A stretch of DNA of 64,000 nt, taken from assembly GCA_015179025.1 (NCBI GenBank), contig WHUX01000030.1, positions 248,001-312,000 of the forward strand, written 5' to 3'. Within the stretch, counting starts at the first letter, position 1, and every line of letters begins with the position of its first letter. A model generated the notes under the pieces. The model saw only the letters and a program-made list of their open reading frames with translations. It was not told where the DNA came from and searched no databases. The stretch is from Terfezia claveryi (taxonomy: Eukaryota; Ascomycota; Pezizomycetes; Pezizales; Pezizaceae). Shown here piece after piece: positions 45,849 through 58,677 of this stretch. A program made the translations under genes and the position numbers.

Positions 45849-46973
45849 CTAATTTTTCACCACCTCCTCCACACCGCCCCTCAGTACAACCTCACTTTCC
45901 CCAATCCTCTCCCCCCTCACCCTCCACCTCCTCTCATACTCCCCCCTTCTATTCTCACACAACTCCACCAACGCCCCCCAATAAACCCCATGTCTATACT
46001 CAAAATCGCAGCTTCCCCCAACCTCTTTCTCCAAGTGCTCCTTGGGTATATAATTGATAATCTCTGCCTCCTCACCATCCTTCACCCTCGCCGGGAAAAC
46101 AAGTTTCTCCCTCGTAAGAGGGTCGACAAATGGGGTGATTAATTTGTAAAATGCGCTCACGTACCACGGGAGGGAGAGGTTAATCGCCTTGCCTAGCCTC
46201 TCCGGATAATGGTTTTGTAAGATGTTAAGGACTTGCTTACCCGTGCTGAGGGACGGAGTCTTCCCACTACTTGCCCCCGCGAAATCGATTTTCAATGCGA
46301 GGGATTCCTGCCCTGGTGGCATGAGGTCGATCGCGCGCTCAAGCATAAAGACTAAATGCTGGATTTGCCTATCCGACGGATTGGTATTCTGCCGCGCTGG
46401 GTTCAGGGAGAGACATGGACGGGCGTTGAGGTCGTATCCTAAGATCCACTGCTTCCCCGTCTCGTTTTCTGGGGAGACATGTTCTGGAGGGAGCGCGTGG
46501 GGTGCGTACTCACGACGCCAGAGGAGCGTGGACATAAGCCGAGTAAAGGCGGCCGGGCCGTCCCATTTGGCAGCGCGGAGGTACCGGAGGAGGCATTCCC
46601 GGGTTAGGAACATTTTCTCGTAGGCGAGGAGAGGCGTGGGGAGGCCTTGGAGAGAGGTGGCAGAGACCTGGGTGAGAAGGCTGGCATATTTGGTTTGTTG
46701 CTCAGGGGTGAGAAGAGGGAGGGGGATGGGGGTGCATTGCGGGAGGGGCAAAGCGAAGGGTGTGAGTTGCTTGCCGGATGTGAGTTCTTCAGGATGAGGG
46801 GGGAGGATGTAGATGCTGGAAGTCACCGTGGAGGAGATAGCGGGCGTGTCGGCTGGAGCCGGAGTCGGTGGGGAAGAGTCCACTGGGGCTGAGGATGGTG
46901 GGGCGAGGGTTTGGACAGCCGCGGGCTCCGGGCCAGAGGTAGCTACTGGAGGAGCTGCGACGGGCTCAGACAT
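45849..46973 (-). CDS. Sec14-like CRAL-TRIO lipid-transfer protein
   Basis: Single exon, 374 residues. A Pro/Ala-rich head (1–~70) precedes the CRAL-TRIO N-domain (TRECLLRYLRAAKWDGPAAF) and the lipid-binding domain: GKQWILGYDLNARPCLSLNP, HLVFMLERAIDLMPPGQES, LNILQNHYPERLGKAINLSL, PWYVSAFYKLITPFVDPLT, EKEVGGSCDFEYRHGVYW. This is the phosphatidylinositol-transfer family of Sec14, Csr1/Sfh2 and Pdr16/Sfh3; the long N-terminal extension and DPLTREKLVF segment fit the Pdr16/Sfh-type better than Sec14 itself. Assignment within the family is uncertain. Confidence 0.85.
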   Translation of the reverse strand: MSEPVAAPPVATSGPEPAAVQTLAPPSSAPVDSSPPTPAPADTPAISSTVTSSIYILPPHPEELTSGKQLTPFALPLPQCTPIPLPLLTPEQQTKYASLLTQVSATSLQGLPTPLLAYEKMFLTRECLLRYLRAAKWDGPAAFTRLMSTLLWRREYAPHALPPEHVSPENETGKQWILGYDLNARPCLSLNPARQNTNPSDRQIQHLVFMLERAIDLMPPGQESLALKIDFAGASSGKTPSLSTGKQVLNILQNHYPERLGKAINLSLPWYVSAFYKLITPFVDPLTREKLVFPARVKDGEEAEIINYIPKEHLEKEVGGSCDFEYRHGVYWGALVELCENRRGEYERRWRVRGERIGESEVVLRGGVEEVVKN

Positions 46974-47519
46974 GGTGCTGTTGGTGGTGGTGAGTCCTAG
47001 CTGTAAGAATCAATTGTTCCGCAAATCTGCCGGTAGGAGAGGGCCTCAGTCCTGCCTTTATTTATATTCCACGGAAAACGTGAGTGTGGCCAGCGAATGA
47101 GGTTGTTTTTTGGGGGGGAAATGGGGCGGTTGGTGTAGCAAGCCCCAACCCCCTATTGTTTCACTCCCCCACATTGTTTCTATTGTTTCCCCCCCCATTG
47201 TTCGTCAAGCGATATAACGTTGATGCTTCTCCCCCAGGCCTTTTGAGAAGCTTGCTGCTTTAGGCCGAGATATGAAAGGCAAGCAGCAGGCACGTTATAT
47301 GGCCATGCACTTCGTATCAGGGGTGCGCGTTGCCCTACCAAGCCAAGAACTGGTGATGTCGATGTCGACGCGTACTGTATCCCGTCTCGAATCCTACACA
47401 AGCAGCCTGATACGCCTCACGTCCCAATAATTGCAATTCCTAAGTTCCATATATACCCATATACCCATTTACCCATATACCCCGTATATAAACTCCCAAT
47501 CACCCACACTACCCAGACC
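46974..47519. promoter_or_regulatory. Divergent promoter between the Sec14-like gene and POL12
   Basis: 546 bp. CATATACCCATTTACCCATA-type repeats lie just upstream of POL12 (47455–47490). GACGCG at 47368 is only a partial match to the ACGCGT box. No gene seen. Confidence 0.4.
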
Positions 47520-49704
47520 ATGTCCACTGAAGATGACTCCACCACCTCCGCTCTCGCCGAAAAGTTCCGCCAACCTCTCACCCCCGCCGTCACCGACGAG
47601 CTTCAATCCATGCTCCGCCTCTACAAAATCTCTCCGGAAGAGCTCTTCTTCAAGTGGGAAGCCTACAGCATGAAGCTCAGCTTGCCCTCCGACATCAAGA
47701 TCTCCGTTGATATTGTCCGTGACTTTAAGCGGGACGTGCAGCAGACGCTGGAGGCTGAGGTGAAGGGGAAAAGGGGCGCTGGTGGTGGTGCTGGGGTTGC
47801 TGGTGGTGCTGGGGGGAGGGCGGGCAGGGTGGGGGTGGGGGGAGGACGATCAAAGCTGAGGCTGGAGAGGGGGATGGGTTTGGATTGTGCGTACATGTCC
47901 GCCCTGGGAGGGGAGGATGGTGGGGATGGGGCTTACTGGCGTGGCACGATGTAGATTTGATACCCCAAGGAAGAACACAGGGACGAAACGGAAATTCGAC
48001 CGTACGCCGTTCGAAACACCGAGCTCAAAGAAGTACGCTGCGAATAATGGAATTGCGTCTTCGCCGTTACCAGTACGGACACCGATGAAGTCGCTGTCTA
48101 TATCACAACCTCCTTCGTGCGCCCCCCTCCTAAAAGATCAAATTTCTGCCACTCAATCACTAACCCCTCTACCTACATAGTATTATCCCCTTCTCCAAAC
48201 GCCCCTCCCCCTTTACCGTCCGCGAGACCCTCAACCCCCACCTTCCCAAACCCGAACTTCCTACAGACCCGACAACTTTTTCCACCCGCGTCAGCCTCGT
48301 CGCCAACTACGACGTCAAGAAGTTCTCCTACCGCCCCATGCACCAAAAGCAGCGTGATTCCTCCGAAACCCTCGACCAGAAAATCGAGGCCTTCCTTTGC
48401 CTCATCTCCGAAATCCACAATATCCCCTTTGAAGAATTCAGCGATCCCTCCTCCGCTTCCCCGGGGGACGTAGTTGCTGTAGGCCGAATCTGCTCCGACT
48501 CTGTGTCCGACGGGAAACTCAACCAGGCGAGTCTTGTGCTCGAGTCCTGCCGCCGCGTCGGCGCGGGGAGCAGAATCTCGCTTAAATTCGACAAGCTAGA
48601 GAAACTCCCTGACAGCTTCACCAGCAAAGAGGGCAACTCATTCTCCCTTTTCCCAGGACAAATTGTAGCTCTCCGCGGGGTCAATCCCAACGGAAAATTC
48701 TTCTCCGTTCAAGAAATTCTTGAAATCCCCAACCTCCCACCCGCAGCTACGCAGAAGCAGGATTTATTAGCTCTCAGCCAGAAATGCGTTGGCGGATTGA
48801 GGGTAATGATCGCCTCAGGGCCATATACAACCCACGATAACCTCGACTATGAGCCACTTACTGAACTCTGCGAGCGTGCGAGAGCTTCAAAGCCAGATGT
48901 ACTTATCCTCCTCGGCCCGTTCATTGACATCGACCACCCCATGATCGCAGAAGGCGATTTCGACCTAGACACAACTGGCGAGGACGCCATCGAAGATCCC
49001 GAGAGTGGTGGGACACTAGAAGACCTCTTCCGGCAGCGGATCAGCTCCAAAATCCGTATTGTGGACGCCAATGCTACAATGGTCATCCTGATACCCTCTA
49101 CTCGCGATGCAGTATCGAAACATATCTCGTTCCCACAAGAGGCACTTAATAGACGGGGTCTAGAGCTAGATAGGAACGTCAAATGTCTACCCAACCCTGC
49201 GATGTTTTCGCTCAATGAAGTCGTCGTTGCGGCCACCACGACCGATACGTTATTTGACCTCTGCCGCGCCCAAATCCTGGTGCATCCCACCTCCCTCCCC
49301 CCAGCGCAATCGGCAATATCAATCCCTCCCACGACCAGAGCCGTACGGCATATTCTCACCCAACGTGCATTCTACCCTGTCTTCCCCCCGCCGGCTGCCC
49401 CTGGTGCTGCCGGCCCGGGGGGGGAGGACCTCCACTCGACCTCAACTATCTCCTGCTAGCTGACATCGTTAACATCCGCCCCGATGTCCTCATTTTCCCG
49501 AGCCAGCTGGATGCGTTTGCGCGGACGGTGGATTCAGTGGTGGCGGTAAACCCGGGGTGGGTGTGTAGGAAGGCGGGGTATGGGACTTTTGTGGAGATGT
49601 GGATTGGTGGAAGGGAGGAGGGGGTGGGGGAGGAGATCAGTGAGGAGGGGGGGATGGTGCATAAGGTTTGGGAGAGGGCGAGGGTGGAGGTTGTTAGAGT
49701 GTAG
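47520..49704 (+). CDS. POL12: DNA polymerase alpha subunit B
   Basis: Join 47520–47886, 47955–48116, 48181–49704; about 684 residues if two missing G are allowed for. The N-terminal domain has LYKISPEELFFKWEAYSMKL; a disordered linker has KRKFDRTPFETPSSKK. The OB and phosphoesterase-like domains include FSYRPMHQKQRDSSETLDQK, GQIVALRGVNPNGKFFSVQE, LRVMIASGPYTTHDNLDYEP, DVLILLGPFIDIDHPMI, CLPNPAMFSLNEVVVAATTT and LLLADIVNIRPDVLIFPSQL. It is the regulatory subunit that couples primase–polymerase alpha to origins. Frame breaks: in the G5–G6 runs at 47811–47842 and at G8 49417–49424. One G at each place makes all three exons close in phase. Confidence 0.9.
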
Positions 49705-50594
49705 ATATTTGGGGGGGGTTGGTAATCGAAGGGCAGATGGGATTTGATACTGTTACTATGAGTTCGGCGTTTGTAAAAGTTGTAACTTTTTAATGTAGAA
49801 AGGGTTCTTGGGTCTTGAGTCTATAATTCGCAGCGAAGCCCCAGGCGATGCCATGTTCAAGCTAACTGTTCCCAAAAAAAGTTGCTGGTGGCAGGGCTAA
49901 CCAATGTATATCACCATGCAAAGAAACGAAATAACGCTAATAAATCGAGCTCTTCTGAAAATATGACGATATTACTTGTATCCTTTCCTCGCTCAGCCGG
50001 TTCCAGCACAGCCTTGACTATACTAGTAACTCATTCCCTCGTCTCAGCCCCACATTGGCTTTAGCTCACCAACCACCCTCTCTCCTCCGACCCATAAAGC
50101 AGCCAGTAAAGAGAAAAGAAAGAAAAGGAGAAGGATATCTAAAAGCTGTGAAGTGCATACCTATTTTGTATATACACCCAACAAAGGCAAAAAATGGCAA
50201 GAAAAACGGACTCGGCACACAAGGAGAAAGGGGGTACAAAAGGAAAATGAGAATAAGCAAGCAAGCAAAAATCAAAGGCCGCCGTTGTCTTAACCCCAAG
50301 CGCCATGCTCAGAATACACAAACGCAATGAAATGGTTAAAATTGACAATAGAAACGCGCTAAGGAGTGGTATGGTTATGATATGATGGTGGTGGTGACGG
50401 TGTAGTAACGAAAATCATATTTTTGCTACAGCAAGAAATAAACACAAACCCATAAGCCAGGCCAGAAGGTTTGAATAGCATGGAAGGAGGAGCTTCTAAG
50501 CGAGGGTGGGGTAGAGAAAGACCATTACGTATGATTAGCAATAGCTGTTGCCAACGTTATATATGCTGGAAGACGGGCCTAGTGCGTTGTAGTA
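49705..50594. other. Convergent intergenic region, no gene seen
   Basis: 3' flanks of POL12 (+) and the PH protein (-). Short Lys-rich and Phe-rich frames are not supported by any motif. Confidence 0.5.
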
Positions 50595-51825
50595 TTATTC
50601 CAATTTCCGACGTTTTGCAAGAGTGACTTTTAGGGCTCCGAGACATTTCGCAAGTTGAGTTTCGTCAGCAGCGGCAAATCGATATGACTTTTCCTCCGTA
50701 ATCAATTGCAAACAGTGCTTCTTTGATTTTGAGAGCGGATCGATTTCAACAGCATCTATGATAGTGTCAAGGGGGATCAAACGTATAGCTCGATATTCCT
50801 ATAGGTCGTTAGCTTCGAATCAATGTAATAGATGCATGTTGCCAAGGATTACCTCTTCAGTTTTATAGAACGCGACGTTGACAGGTCGTACAACCACCCA
50901 AAGCTTCTTCCATTGGCGGACACCTCCTTTTGACTTGAGACAATACAAGTATCCATGCCAGATGACTCTTGATTGTTCCACTTCCGATAAGCCCGTCCCT
51001 GTCTTTTGCACACCCGGTCTTGGAGCATCCTTTGCAGTGTCAGGTCCAGAAAGTGTGGAGGGGCCTGGTTCTGGCTGAGAAAGAGACAACTGAGAAATTC
51101 TCGCCGCGTCCGAAAACGACGAGCATGAAGCCACCTCTGCGCCTGAATATTCCAACGTGTGACATGACATGCCTCCAATGGCTAGAGGCTGAATTCTGCC
51201 GGTAGAGGGGTTGGCTATAAATAGGGGACTGCTAGGCGTCGCTGTCGGGCTCTGCGGACTTTCCTCGTTTTGAGCCGAACTCATGAAACTTCCCTCCCGA
51301 GTTTCTATCAACCCGGCAGCTTTCCGTATTAATTCGACCCATTCCTCCGCATCCTTCAAGTTCTCCCCCTGCAAATGATAGTTCTTGGACGGCGAGAAAA
51401 GACCAAACACATTATTCCGTTTCGTATGCTTTAACATAGCACATGCTGTGAGTTCAGACAGTAAAACTTGTCGGTTCACTTTATATTCTCTGTTGTCCTT
51501 GTAGCAGGAGAAGCGGTCTCCTCGGAGTACGAACCAGCGTTTCTTCCAAGTCTAGGAAATGTGTCAACCTAGCCGTCTTCAAATTCGCATAGAACTCAGG
51601 ACTGCCCACCTTTGTTTTGCTAGTTCTCTTATTCAACCACCCACTCTTGAGGACAATGTCCTGCGTGTACACACCCTGCGGCTCCACAGTTGCAGGTGAC
51701 GTCAACGTATTCCTCCCCTTGTGCTGTTGTTGGGGGGGGATTATATTTAACGGAGGGGGGATAGGGACTGAACTCGAAGGATTTGTTGGTGGATATGACA
51801 TTGGTGTAAGTACTGCAGCTGCCAT
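50595..51825 (-). CDS. Dual PH-domain protein, Opy1-like
   Basis: Join 51825–51610, 51551–50853, 50798–50595; 372 residues, exact frame; introns 58 and 54 nt. The first PH domain (~60–170) spans intron 1: VLKSGWLNKRTSKTK, TWKKRWFVLRGDRFSCYKDN, EYKVNRQVLLSE, KDAEEWVELIRKA. A Ser/Pro-rich linker follows. The second PH domain (~275–372) is WHGYLYCLKSKGGVRQWKKL, VAFYKTEE, EYRAIRLIPLDTIIDAVEID. Two PH domains with a linker is the layout of yeast Opy1, a phosphatidylinositol-4,5-bisphosphate sensor. A role at the plasma membrane is inferred. Confidence 0.8.
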
Positions 51826-53418
51826 GCTCGCTCGTGGTATCGTATGCTAAAGGAAGTTGAGGAGGTAGGTTGAATGTAACTGATGGGCTTTCGTCTGACT
51901 ACCGGAATCGTGGACGTGGAAGGGAAGCGTTCATCGAGTGGGCCGAGCTTTTCTGACGCACAAGGCAAGGGGTTAGAGGTACGGCTTAAGAACAAGACAG
52001 ATGAGCGAGTGTGGGAGGAAGTGAGGTTAAGTCTGGGAAAATGGAAAATCAGAGTTAACTCCAACCAATAGCAGGCGTGTACAAAATAAATGAAACGGGT
52101 GACCCTTAGAAGAAGCGTGTGATGTGTGTTTTTTTTTGGGGGGAGGTGGTGGCACGAGGGCGTGGTCCTTTTCCAGGGGAAGTGCAAGGGAAGCGAGTGT
52201 TTTGGATGACTGACAAACATACAGATGTACCGGTAGGAGTCCTTACCTCAGTACACGCATGCATGCACGAGTCGAACGCAGTTGTCAAGTGATGATGACC
52301 TACAATTCGGATGAGGGGGGAGTATTACAGCAAAAAGGTACGGGATCGATAGGAATGCCTGAATGCCCCTTCGTTCGCTCACCTACCGGCAAGATGCTCT
52401 CTTGGCCAAGGGGTTGAATAAGTACTTACTACTACCTAAGTACCTACCTAGGAATCGTTGCCGTTAGGGTTTGGTTAGCCGAGTGTGCCAACCAGACTAC
52501 TGCGAGTGCCCTTTAAGATTTGTTTTGACGTTGTAATCTTAGAGGTTAAGTAAAACAGTCTTGCAGCAGGTTAAAATGAGGATCACTGGCCTCAGATCTG
52601 ACGATCGTTGGGGTGATTCAAGCCGCCTAGGGCTGCCACCAAAATAACGTGAGACACAAACACGACGCTAGGGAGGAAAACGCTCTGAAGGGTGAAGAGT
52701 CGTTGTATCTACAGTACATCACATCACATCAGCATCAATGCCAAGTCAGATCTCCCTGCGTGACGTGACGATTCAGTGGCGTTGAGTTGAGTTGACGTTG
52801 CAGCTTCGCCGCCTGAGATCTATGTACATGTAGAGACCTACTTATGTACCTAGAGATGGCATTTGCTGTGACTCGAAACCTGAGTCCGTGACGGCATTTC
52901 TACAATAGGTTTTCGCTTTCAGCAACAGATACTCTGTATTCCTTTGTCCCCTCCAACAAATATTTGATCTGGATGATTGATGAATTCTGTTCGAACTGGA
53001 ATGGCAGAAGCCCCACCGCCAAAGCCAAAATGGTCATGACTTCCAGTTCTAAAGTTCTGACCTCCTGTCACATGAGCAGATGAATCTGTTCTGGCTGTTC
53101 TGGCCCACGCGAAAACCTGGTCATGAACATAAAAATTGTTGGACTTGATGATATGAGAGATAAAGTATGATACCGTATGTAGAGTGAGTGTTGGAATACT
53201 CTACAGAAATCAAGACTGGTATGATAAATCATGATGAGTCGAGATGAGAACAGTTGTATGCCAAGTCGTGATAGTTTCATGTTCGATTGTTGAATTAAAA
53301 GAAAAATAAAAAATTGCTTTTGGAGAGCTTCGCTTAATCTTCTATATATCTAACAGTCTGAGAACGTAAACTTGAAATTCCAGTTATAAGCATCGCCCCT
53401 GAGCAGAGGAGATTCACG
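51826..53418. promoter_or_regulatory. Divergent region upstream of the PH protein and EFL1
   Basis: 1.6 kb without a recognised gene. A CTTACTACTACCTAAGTACC cluster lies at 52427, one short-insertion copy at 52481–52508, and repeated ACATCACATCACATCAGCAT near 52715. Mostly unique sequence. Confidence 0.4.
52481..52508 (+). repeat. 18-bp short insertion with 5-bp direct repeats, outside the island
   Basis: GAGTG (52481–52485), then TGCCAACCAGACTACTGC, then GAGTG (52504–52508). The core is the same CCAACCAGACTA as in the island copies. It is the one clear member in the gene-dense half. Confidence 0.65.
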
Positions 53419-56400
53419 ATGCCACCAATTACACCTCAGCAGATTACATCCTTACAGAAGAACAGTGAGAATATCCGAAATGTGAGTTTCACCATTTCTG
53501 CGACTCCGTACAGTAGTTTTAAACTGACGACATTCACCCCACATTAGATCTGCATTCTCGCTCATGTCGTAAGCTTGTTCTAATTGTCTCCGAAGATTTA
53601 ACCTCTAATGGCACTGGCCACTATAGGATCATGGGAAAACTAGCTTGAGCGACTGTTTGCTTGCGACCAATGGCATCATATCACCCAAGCTGGCTGGGAG
53701 GGTCCGGTATTTGGACTCACGGCCCGATGAACAGCTTCGTGGTATCACCATGGAGTCAAGTGCCATATCACTTTATTTCAAGCTTATGCGGCGCTCAGGG
53801 AATGACCAGGAGCCAGTTGCAGAGGACTACCTGATAAATCTTATAGACTCTCCGGGCCACATCGATTTTTCCTCAGAAGTGTCCACTGCCTCACGTCTGT
53901 GCGATGGTGCCCTGGTTTTGGTGGATGCCGTCGAGGGTGTATGCTCACAGACAGAGACAGTACTAAGACAGACATGGATAGAACACATCCGACCAGTGCT
54001 GGTGATCAACAAGATGGACAGACTGATTACCGAGCTGAAACTGTCACCAATGGAGGCATATACCCATATAACAAAACTCCTGGAGGCGATCAATGCGGTG
54101 ATGGGAAGCTTCTTTGCTGGAGAGCGAATGGAGGAGGACCTGCGGTGGCGAGAGCAAGCCGAAAAGCGGAGAGCCAAAAAAGATAGCACCGCAGAAGCAG
54201 ATATTGGAACAGAAGCAGATGCAGACACCCTGAATTTTGAAGAAAAGGATGATGAAGGCCTGTACTTTGCCCCAGAGAATGGAAATGTCATTTTTGCCAG
54301 TGCAATTGATGGATGGGCATTTACAGTGAAGCAATTCGCTTCGATATATGAACGAAAGCTAGGGCTCAAGCGTGCAATACTTGAAAAGGTTCTTTGGGGT
54401 GACTTTTACCTGGATCCGAAGACAAGGCGCGTACTTGGGCAGAAACATCTGAAGGGACGGAATCTAAAGCCTATGTTTGTACAACTAGTGTTGGAAACTA
54501 TCTGGGCCGTTTATGAGTCTACAGTGCTTAAAAGGTGGACATTTGCAACCCCTTTTTTCTCGTTGTTCCATTCTTGCGACTGTATCATATCAAAGAATAT
54601 TTGCTCACTAAAAGCCGCGCGTCATGTAGGGATCAGGAGAAGGTGGAGAAAATCGTGAAGTCCCTCAACTTGAAGGTTCTCCCAAGGGATATGAAGTCGA
54701 AAGATACTAAAGCACTACTCACAACAATCTTCGCCCAATGGCTACCACTGTCAACTGCGGTTCTTGTTTCGGTCATCGAGCAGCTCCCTTCACCACCGGT
54801 AGGACAGAAGAAAAGAATCCCCTTAATCCTTGACGCTACACCTGGGTATAAAGATATCCAACCAAATGTCAGGAAGGCGATGGTTGAGTTTGACGAGAGC
54901 CCGGATGCACCAGTGGTGGCGTATGTCAGCAAGATGGTAGCAATACCCGAGTCAGAGCTGCGCAAGAACACTCGCAAACAATTATCTGCGGAGGAGATGA
55001 GGGAGATGGGACTGCAGAAGCGATTGGCTCTCGCGAGAAAGCTTGCGGAAGCCGCAAATGAAGCCGGGGATACCACTACAGATCATGTAAGCACCTCAAA
55101 TACAGATTTTCCTGATGTATCCAACCCCGTTACGGATGAGGAGGCACAAAATGCAGAGGACAAGGAGCATTTGATTGGCTTTGCACGGTTATATTCCGGC
55201 ACTATTAAAGTAGGACAAGAGCTCTACGTCTTGGGGCCGAAATACAACCCTTCCAACCCTACCGAGCGCGTGCAAAGAGTTACGGTCACGGAGCTGTATT
55301 ACATGATGGGGCGGCATTTGCAAGTCCTTGATGAGGTGCCCGCCGGAAATGTGTTTGGTATCGGCGGACTTGAAGGCAAAATCTTGAAGAACGGGACGCT
55401 CTGCAGCGTTGATAAAGGTGGAGTGAATTTCGCAGGTCTAGACATGGGTGGAACCCCCATCGTACGAGTTGCCTTGGAACCAAAAAACCCGAGTGAACTG
55501 AACAAGATGATTGAGGGTTTGAGAATGCTTGAGCAAGCTGATCCCTGCGTTGAATATATCGTGCAGGATAATGGTGAACATGTCATTCTTACCGCGGGGG
55601 AATTACATCTTGAGCGATGTTTGAAGGACCTAAGGGAGCGGTTTGCAAAGATTGAGATTCAAAGTTCGCCGCCGGTGGTGCCATTCAGAGAAACGATTGT
55701 TTCGGTGCCGGATATGGCACCGCCGAAGGAGAAGGATTTGCCAAGAGGAATGATCGTGGCTATCACTCCGTCAAAGTCTATCACGATTAAGATCCAGACG
55801 AGGCCATTGCCGAAGAAGGTTACAGAGTATTTAATTCAGAATAGTTTGACCATCAAGAAGCTGCATAAGGAGCTGAAAGAGAAGGAAGGAGCTTATAGGA
55901 GGGCTTATGGGAAGGCGAATTATGATGAGGATATTGATGAAATACCCAAAGAGCAGGCGAAGGAAGGCGAGATTGAAGCTTCCCTGGAACATGAACCAGG
56001 TGTTGCGGGGGATGAAGAAAGTAATAATAATAAGAAGTCATCAACGACGGCCGAAGGGGCAGCAGCAAAAGGAGAACTTGAAGAAGATGACGCGCTCCTC
56101 GGAGCCCAACAAACCCGCGTCCTCTCGGTCCAAGAATTTAAGATAGGCCTCCAAGAGATCTTTGACAAAGAATGTCCCCACAACGAGCGCGAAATCTGGG
56201 CGGGAGTAGTCGACAAAATTGCAGCATTTGGTCCTAGAAGAATAGGGCCTAATATCCTCGTCGATGCCACTGGAACTGGGATGTTTCGCCCCCTCTTGAA
56301 CGATTCGGCTGCCACAGAGCCTACATTCTCTGGCCCAGAGACAGACGCTACTGATGGAATTGCTTCTGATGCTGTGGTACACCGAAATACCGATCTTACT

Positions 56401-57039
56401 CCTTACCTCTATCACTCCTTCCAACTTTTCACGGCTTCTGGCCCGCTCTGCCATGAGCCCCTCCAGGGTGTAGCTATCTTTACCCACTCAGCTACATTAC
56501 ACCCCACGCCTGACTACCAATCCCAGCGCCTCCGCGGCGAAATGCTAACCTTAGTACAGTCTTCTTTGAGATCTACCTTCGAAGATTGGTCTCCCCGCCT
56601 TCTTCTCGCAACCTATCTTGTCACTATACTCTGCCCACCAACTGCCCTAGGGAAAGTCTACAGTGTACTCACCCGCCGCCGTGGACGAATCCTCAGCGAG
56701 GAGATGCGCGAGGGTACACCATATTTCACTGTAACTGCAACTTTACCTGTGAGGGAAAGCTTTGGGTTTAGTGATGAGCTAAGGAAGCGGACGAGTGGAG
56801 AGGCGGCGAGTCCGGCGATGGGATGGGGAGGTTATGAGGTTGTTGTGGATGAGGATCCATGGTGGGAGCCGAGGACGGAGGAGGAGTTAGAGGATTGGGG
56901 GGAAAGGGGGGGGGTGGAGAAGGAGGGGGTGCAGTTGGTGAAGGGGTGGGTTGAGGAAGTGAGGATTAGGAAAGGGCTGTTTGTGCAGGGAAGGAAACTG
57001 GTTGTGGGGGCAGAGAAACAGAAGACGTTAAAGAGGTAA
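53419..57039 (+). CDS. EFL1: EFL1/Ria1 ribosome-assembly GTPase
   Basis: Join 53419–53481, 53548–53568, 53627–54534, 54630–57039; 1,133 residues, exact frame. The G1 box is split over two introns: the 21-nt exon 2 encodes ICILAHV and exon 3 starts DHGKTSLSDCL. Then RGITMESSAI (G2), NLIDSPGHIDFSSEV (G3) and LVINKMDRL (G4). EF2-like domains follow, with an acidic Lys/Glu insert (~820–880) and the C-terminal EDWSPRLLLATYLVTILCPP. Unlike EF2, the Efl1 family has inserts in domain II. It acts with Sdo1/SBDS to release Tif6 from cytoplasmic 60S subunits. No damage seen. Confidence 0.95.
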
Positions 57040-57317
57040 TTGGTGAGTTTGGTATATGGGATGGCGATATAGCATAGGAGGGGAGGGTAATGTTTCTTGA
57101 CACTGGAATAACGATAGCTCTCTGAGAAAATACAACAAATCAAAAAGTATGAGTGAGTTGAGGGTAACCTTTTGAAGTCGTTGCCAAGAATTTCATCTAA
57201 CTCTTGGCACTGGGCGTTTATAATTATATTATCTAATGTATTGCTTTGCTACACATAGCTAGAACTCCACATACCAAGCTACGTTGATTTGAGGCTTGCC
57301 AGTATCAGCAAGCAACT

Positions 57318-58677
57318 ATGGAGGCCTCAGCATCCGCACGCCGGACATTTGAACTCGAAAACAATGTCCAGCTAGTGGCTGATCCGGTCAAGGACGGGAT
57401 ATATGCGTACGACAGTAACGAGCAGAAGTAAGGTACCTCACTTGGAGAGGAGGGCTTATGCTGACATGTGCATGTTTGCCTGGGCCTAGAGTGTTGAGCG
57501 AGGCGAAGCCATGGAGGAAAGATCCGAATTATTTTAAGAAGGTGCGGATTTCGGCGGTTGCACTTCTGAAGATGGTCATGCATGCGAGGAGTGGAGGGTC
57601 TATTGAGGTAATGGGTTTGATGGTACGTTTGGCTTCAATTGGGCATTGTGGCGCTGATTAGGGGCGGGGATGGGGTTGACAGCTGCACACATATCTGGTG
57701 TCAGGGTTCCCATATCACCGCTAACAGTGGCTAACTTCTGTCTATAGCAAGGCAAAGTCGCAAATAATACCTTCGTTGTCATGGACGCCTACCCCCTACC
57801 AGTGGAAGGTACCGAGACCCGGGTGAATGCACATGAAGCAGCCTACGAATACATGGCACAATACGACTCTCTCAAAGTCGAACTCCAACGCCCCGATAAC
57901 GTGGTCGGATGGTACCACTCCCATCCTGGTTACGGCTGTTGGCTTTCCGGAATCGATGTCGGCACACAGATGATACAGCAAGCATTCTGCGACCCCTTTT
58001 TTGCCGTCGTGGTGGATCCTAACCGCACCATCTCAGCGGGCAAGGTGGACATTGGAGCGTTCAGAACGTATCCGGAGGGGTACAAGAGTAAAGATTTGCA
58101 GGACTCAGAATATCAAACGATTCCGTTGAGTAAAATTGAGGATTTTGGTGCACATAGTTCGCAGTATTATCCGCTGGGGATTGAGCATTTTAAGAGCAGT
58201 TTGGATGAGAAGCTGTTGGATTTGTTATGGAATAAATATTGGGTGAGCACGTTGGCACAGAGCCCACTGTTTACAGTACGTTTATCCTAGCCTACCACTC
58301 TACATTCCGGGCAGAGCACTAATTATGATGCAATTATTTAGAATCGTGACTATTCTTCCAAGCAAATGCTTGATCTCGCAGCTAAGATCAAAAAAACCGA
58401 ACACAGCATTTCCTTACGTGCCGCAGACCGGCTTATTATGGCCAGTGGCGGCGGCGGCGGTGGCGGTGGTGGCAGCGCTGGCCATACTATTGCAAGTAGG
58501 AAGGAAGGGGGAAATGCTGCTGCCCTGACGGTAGCTTCCGCAGGGAGAGATTCCCAGCTGGATAATATTGTGAGGGACAGTAACAAGATTGCGAGCGAAG
58601 AGATCACGGGGTTGCTAGCTAGCGTGGTCAAGGATAGGGTGTTTAATGGGGTGAAGGTGGAGAGGCCTGGAAGGTGA
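57318..58677 (+). CDS. CSN5: COP9 signalosome subunit 5 (deneddylase)
   Basis: Join 57318–57427, 57490–57622, 57748–58275, 58342–58677; 368 residues, exact frame. The JAMM/MPN+ metalloprotease site is complete: Glu in [11 protein letters not shown], then [27 protein letters not shown] and [20 protein letters not shown] are typical. It removes Nedd8 from cullins. A poly-Gly run (GGGGGGGGG, from GGC/GGT codons at ~58450) sits in the C-terminal part. Introns are 62, 125 and 66 nt. Confidence 0.95.
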
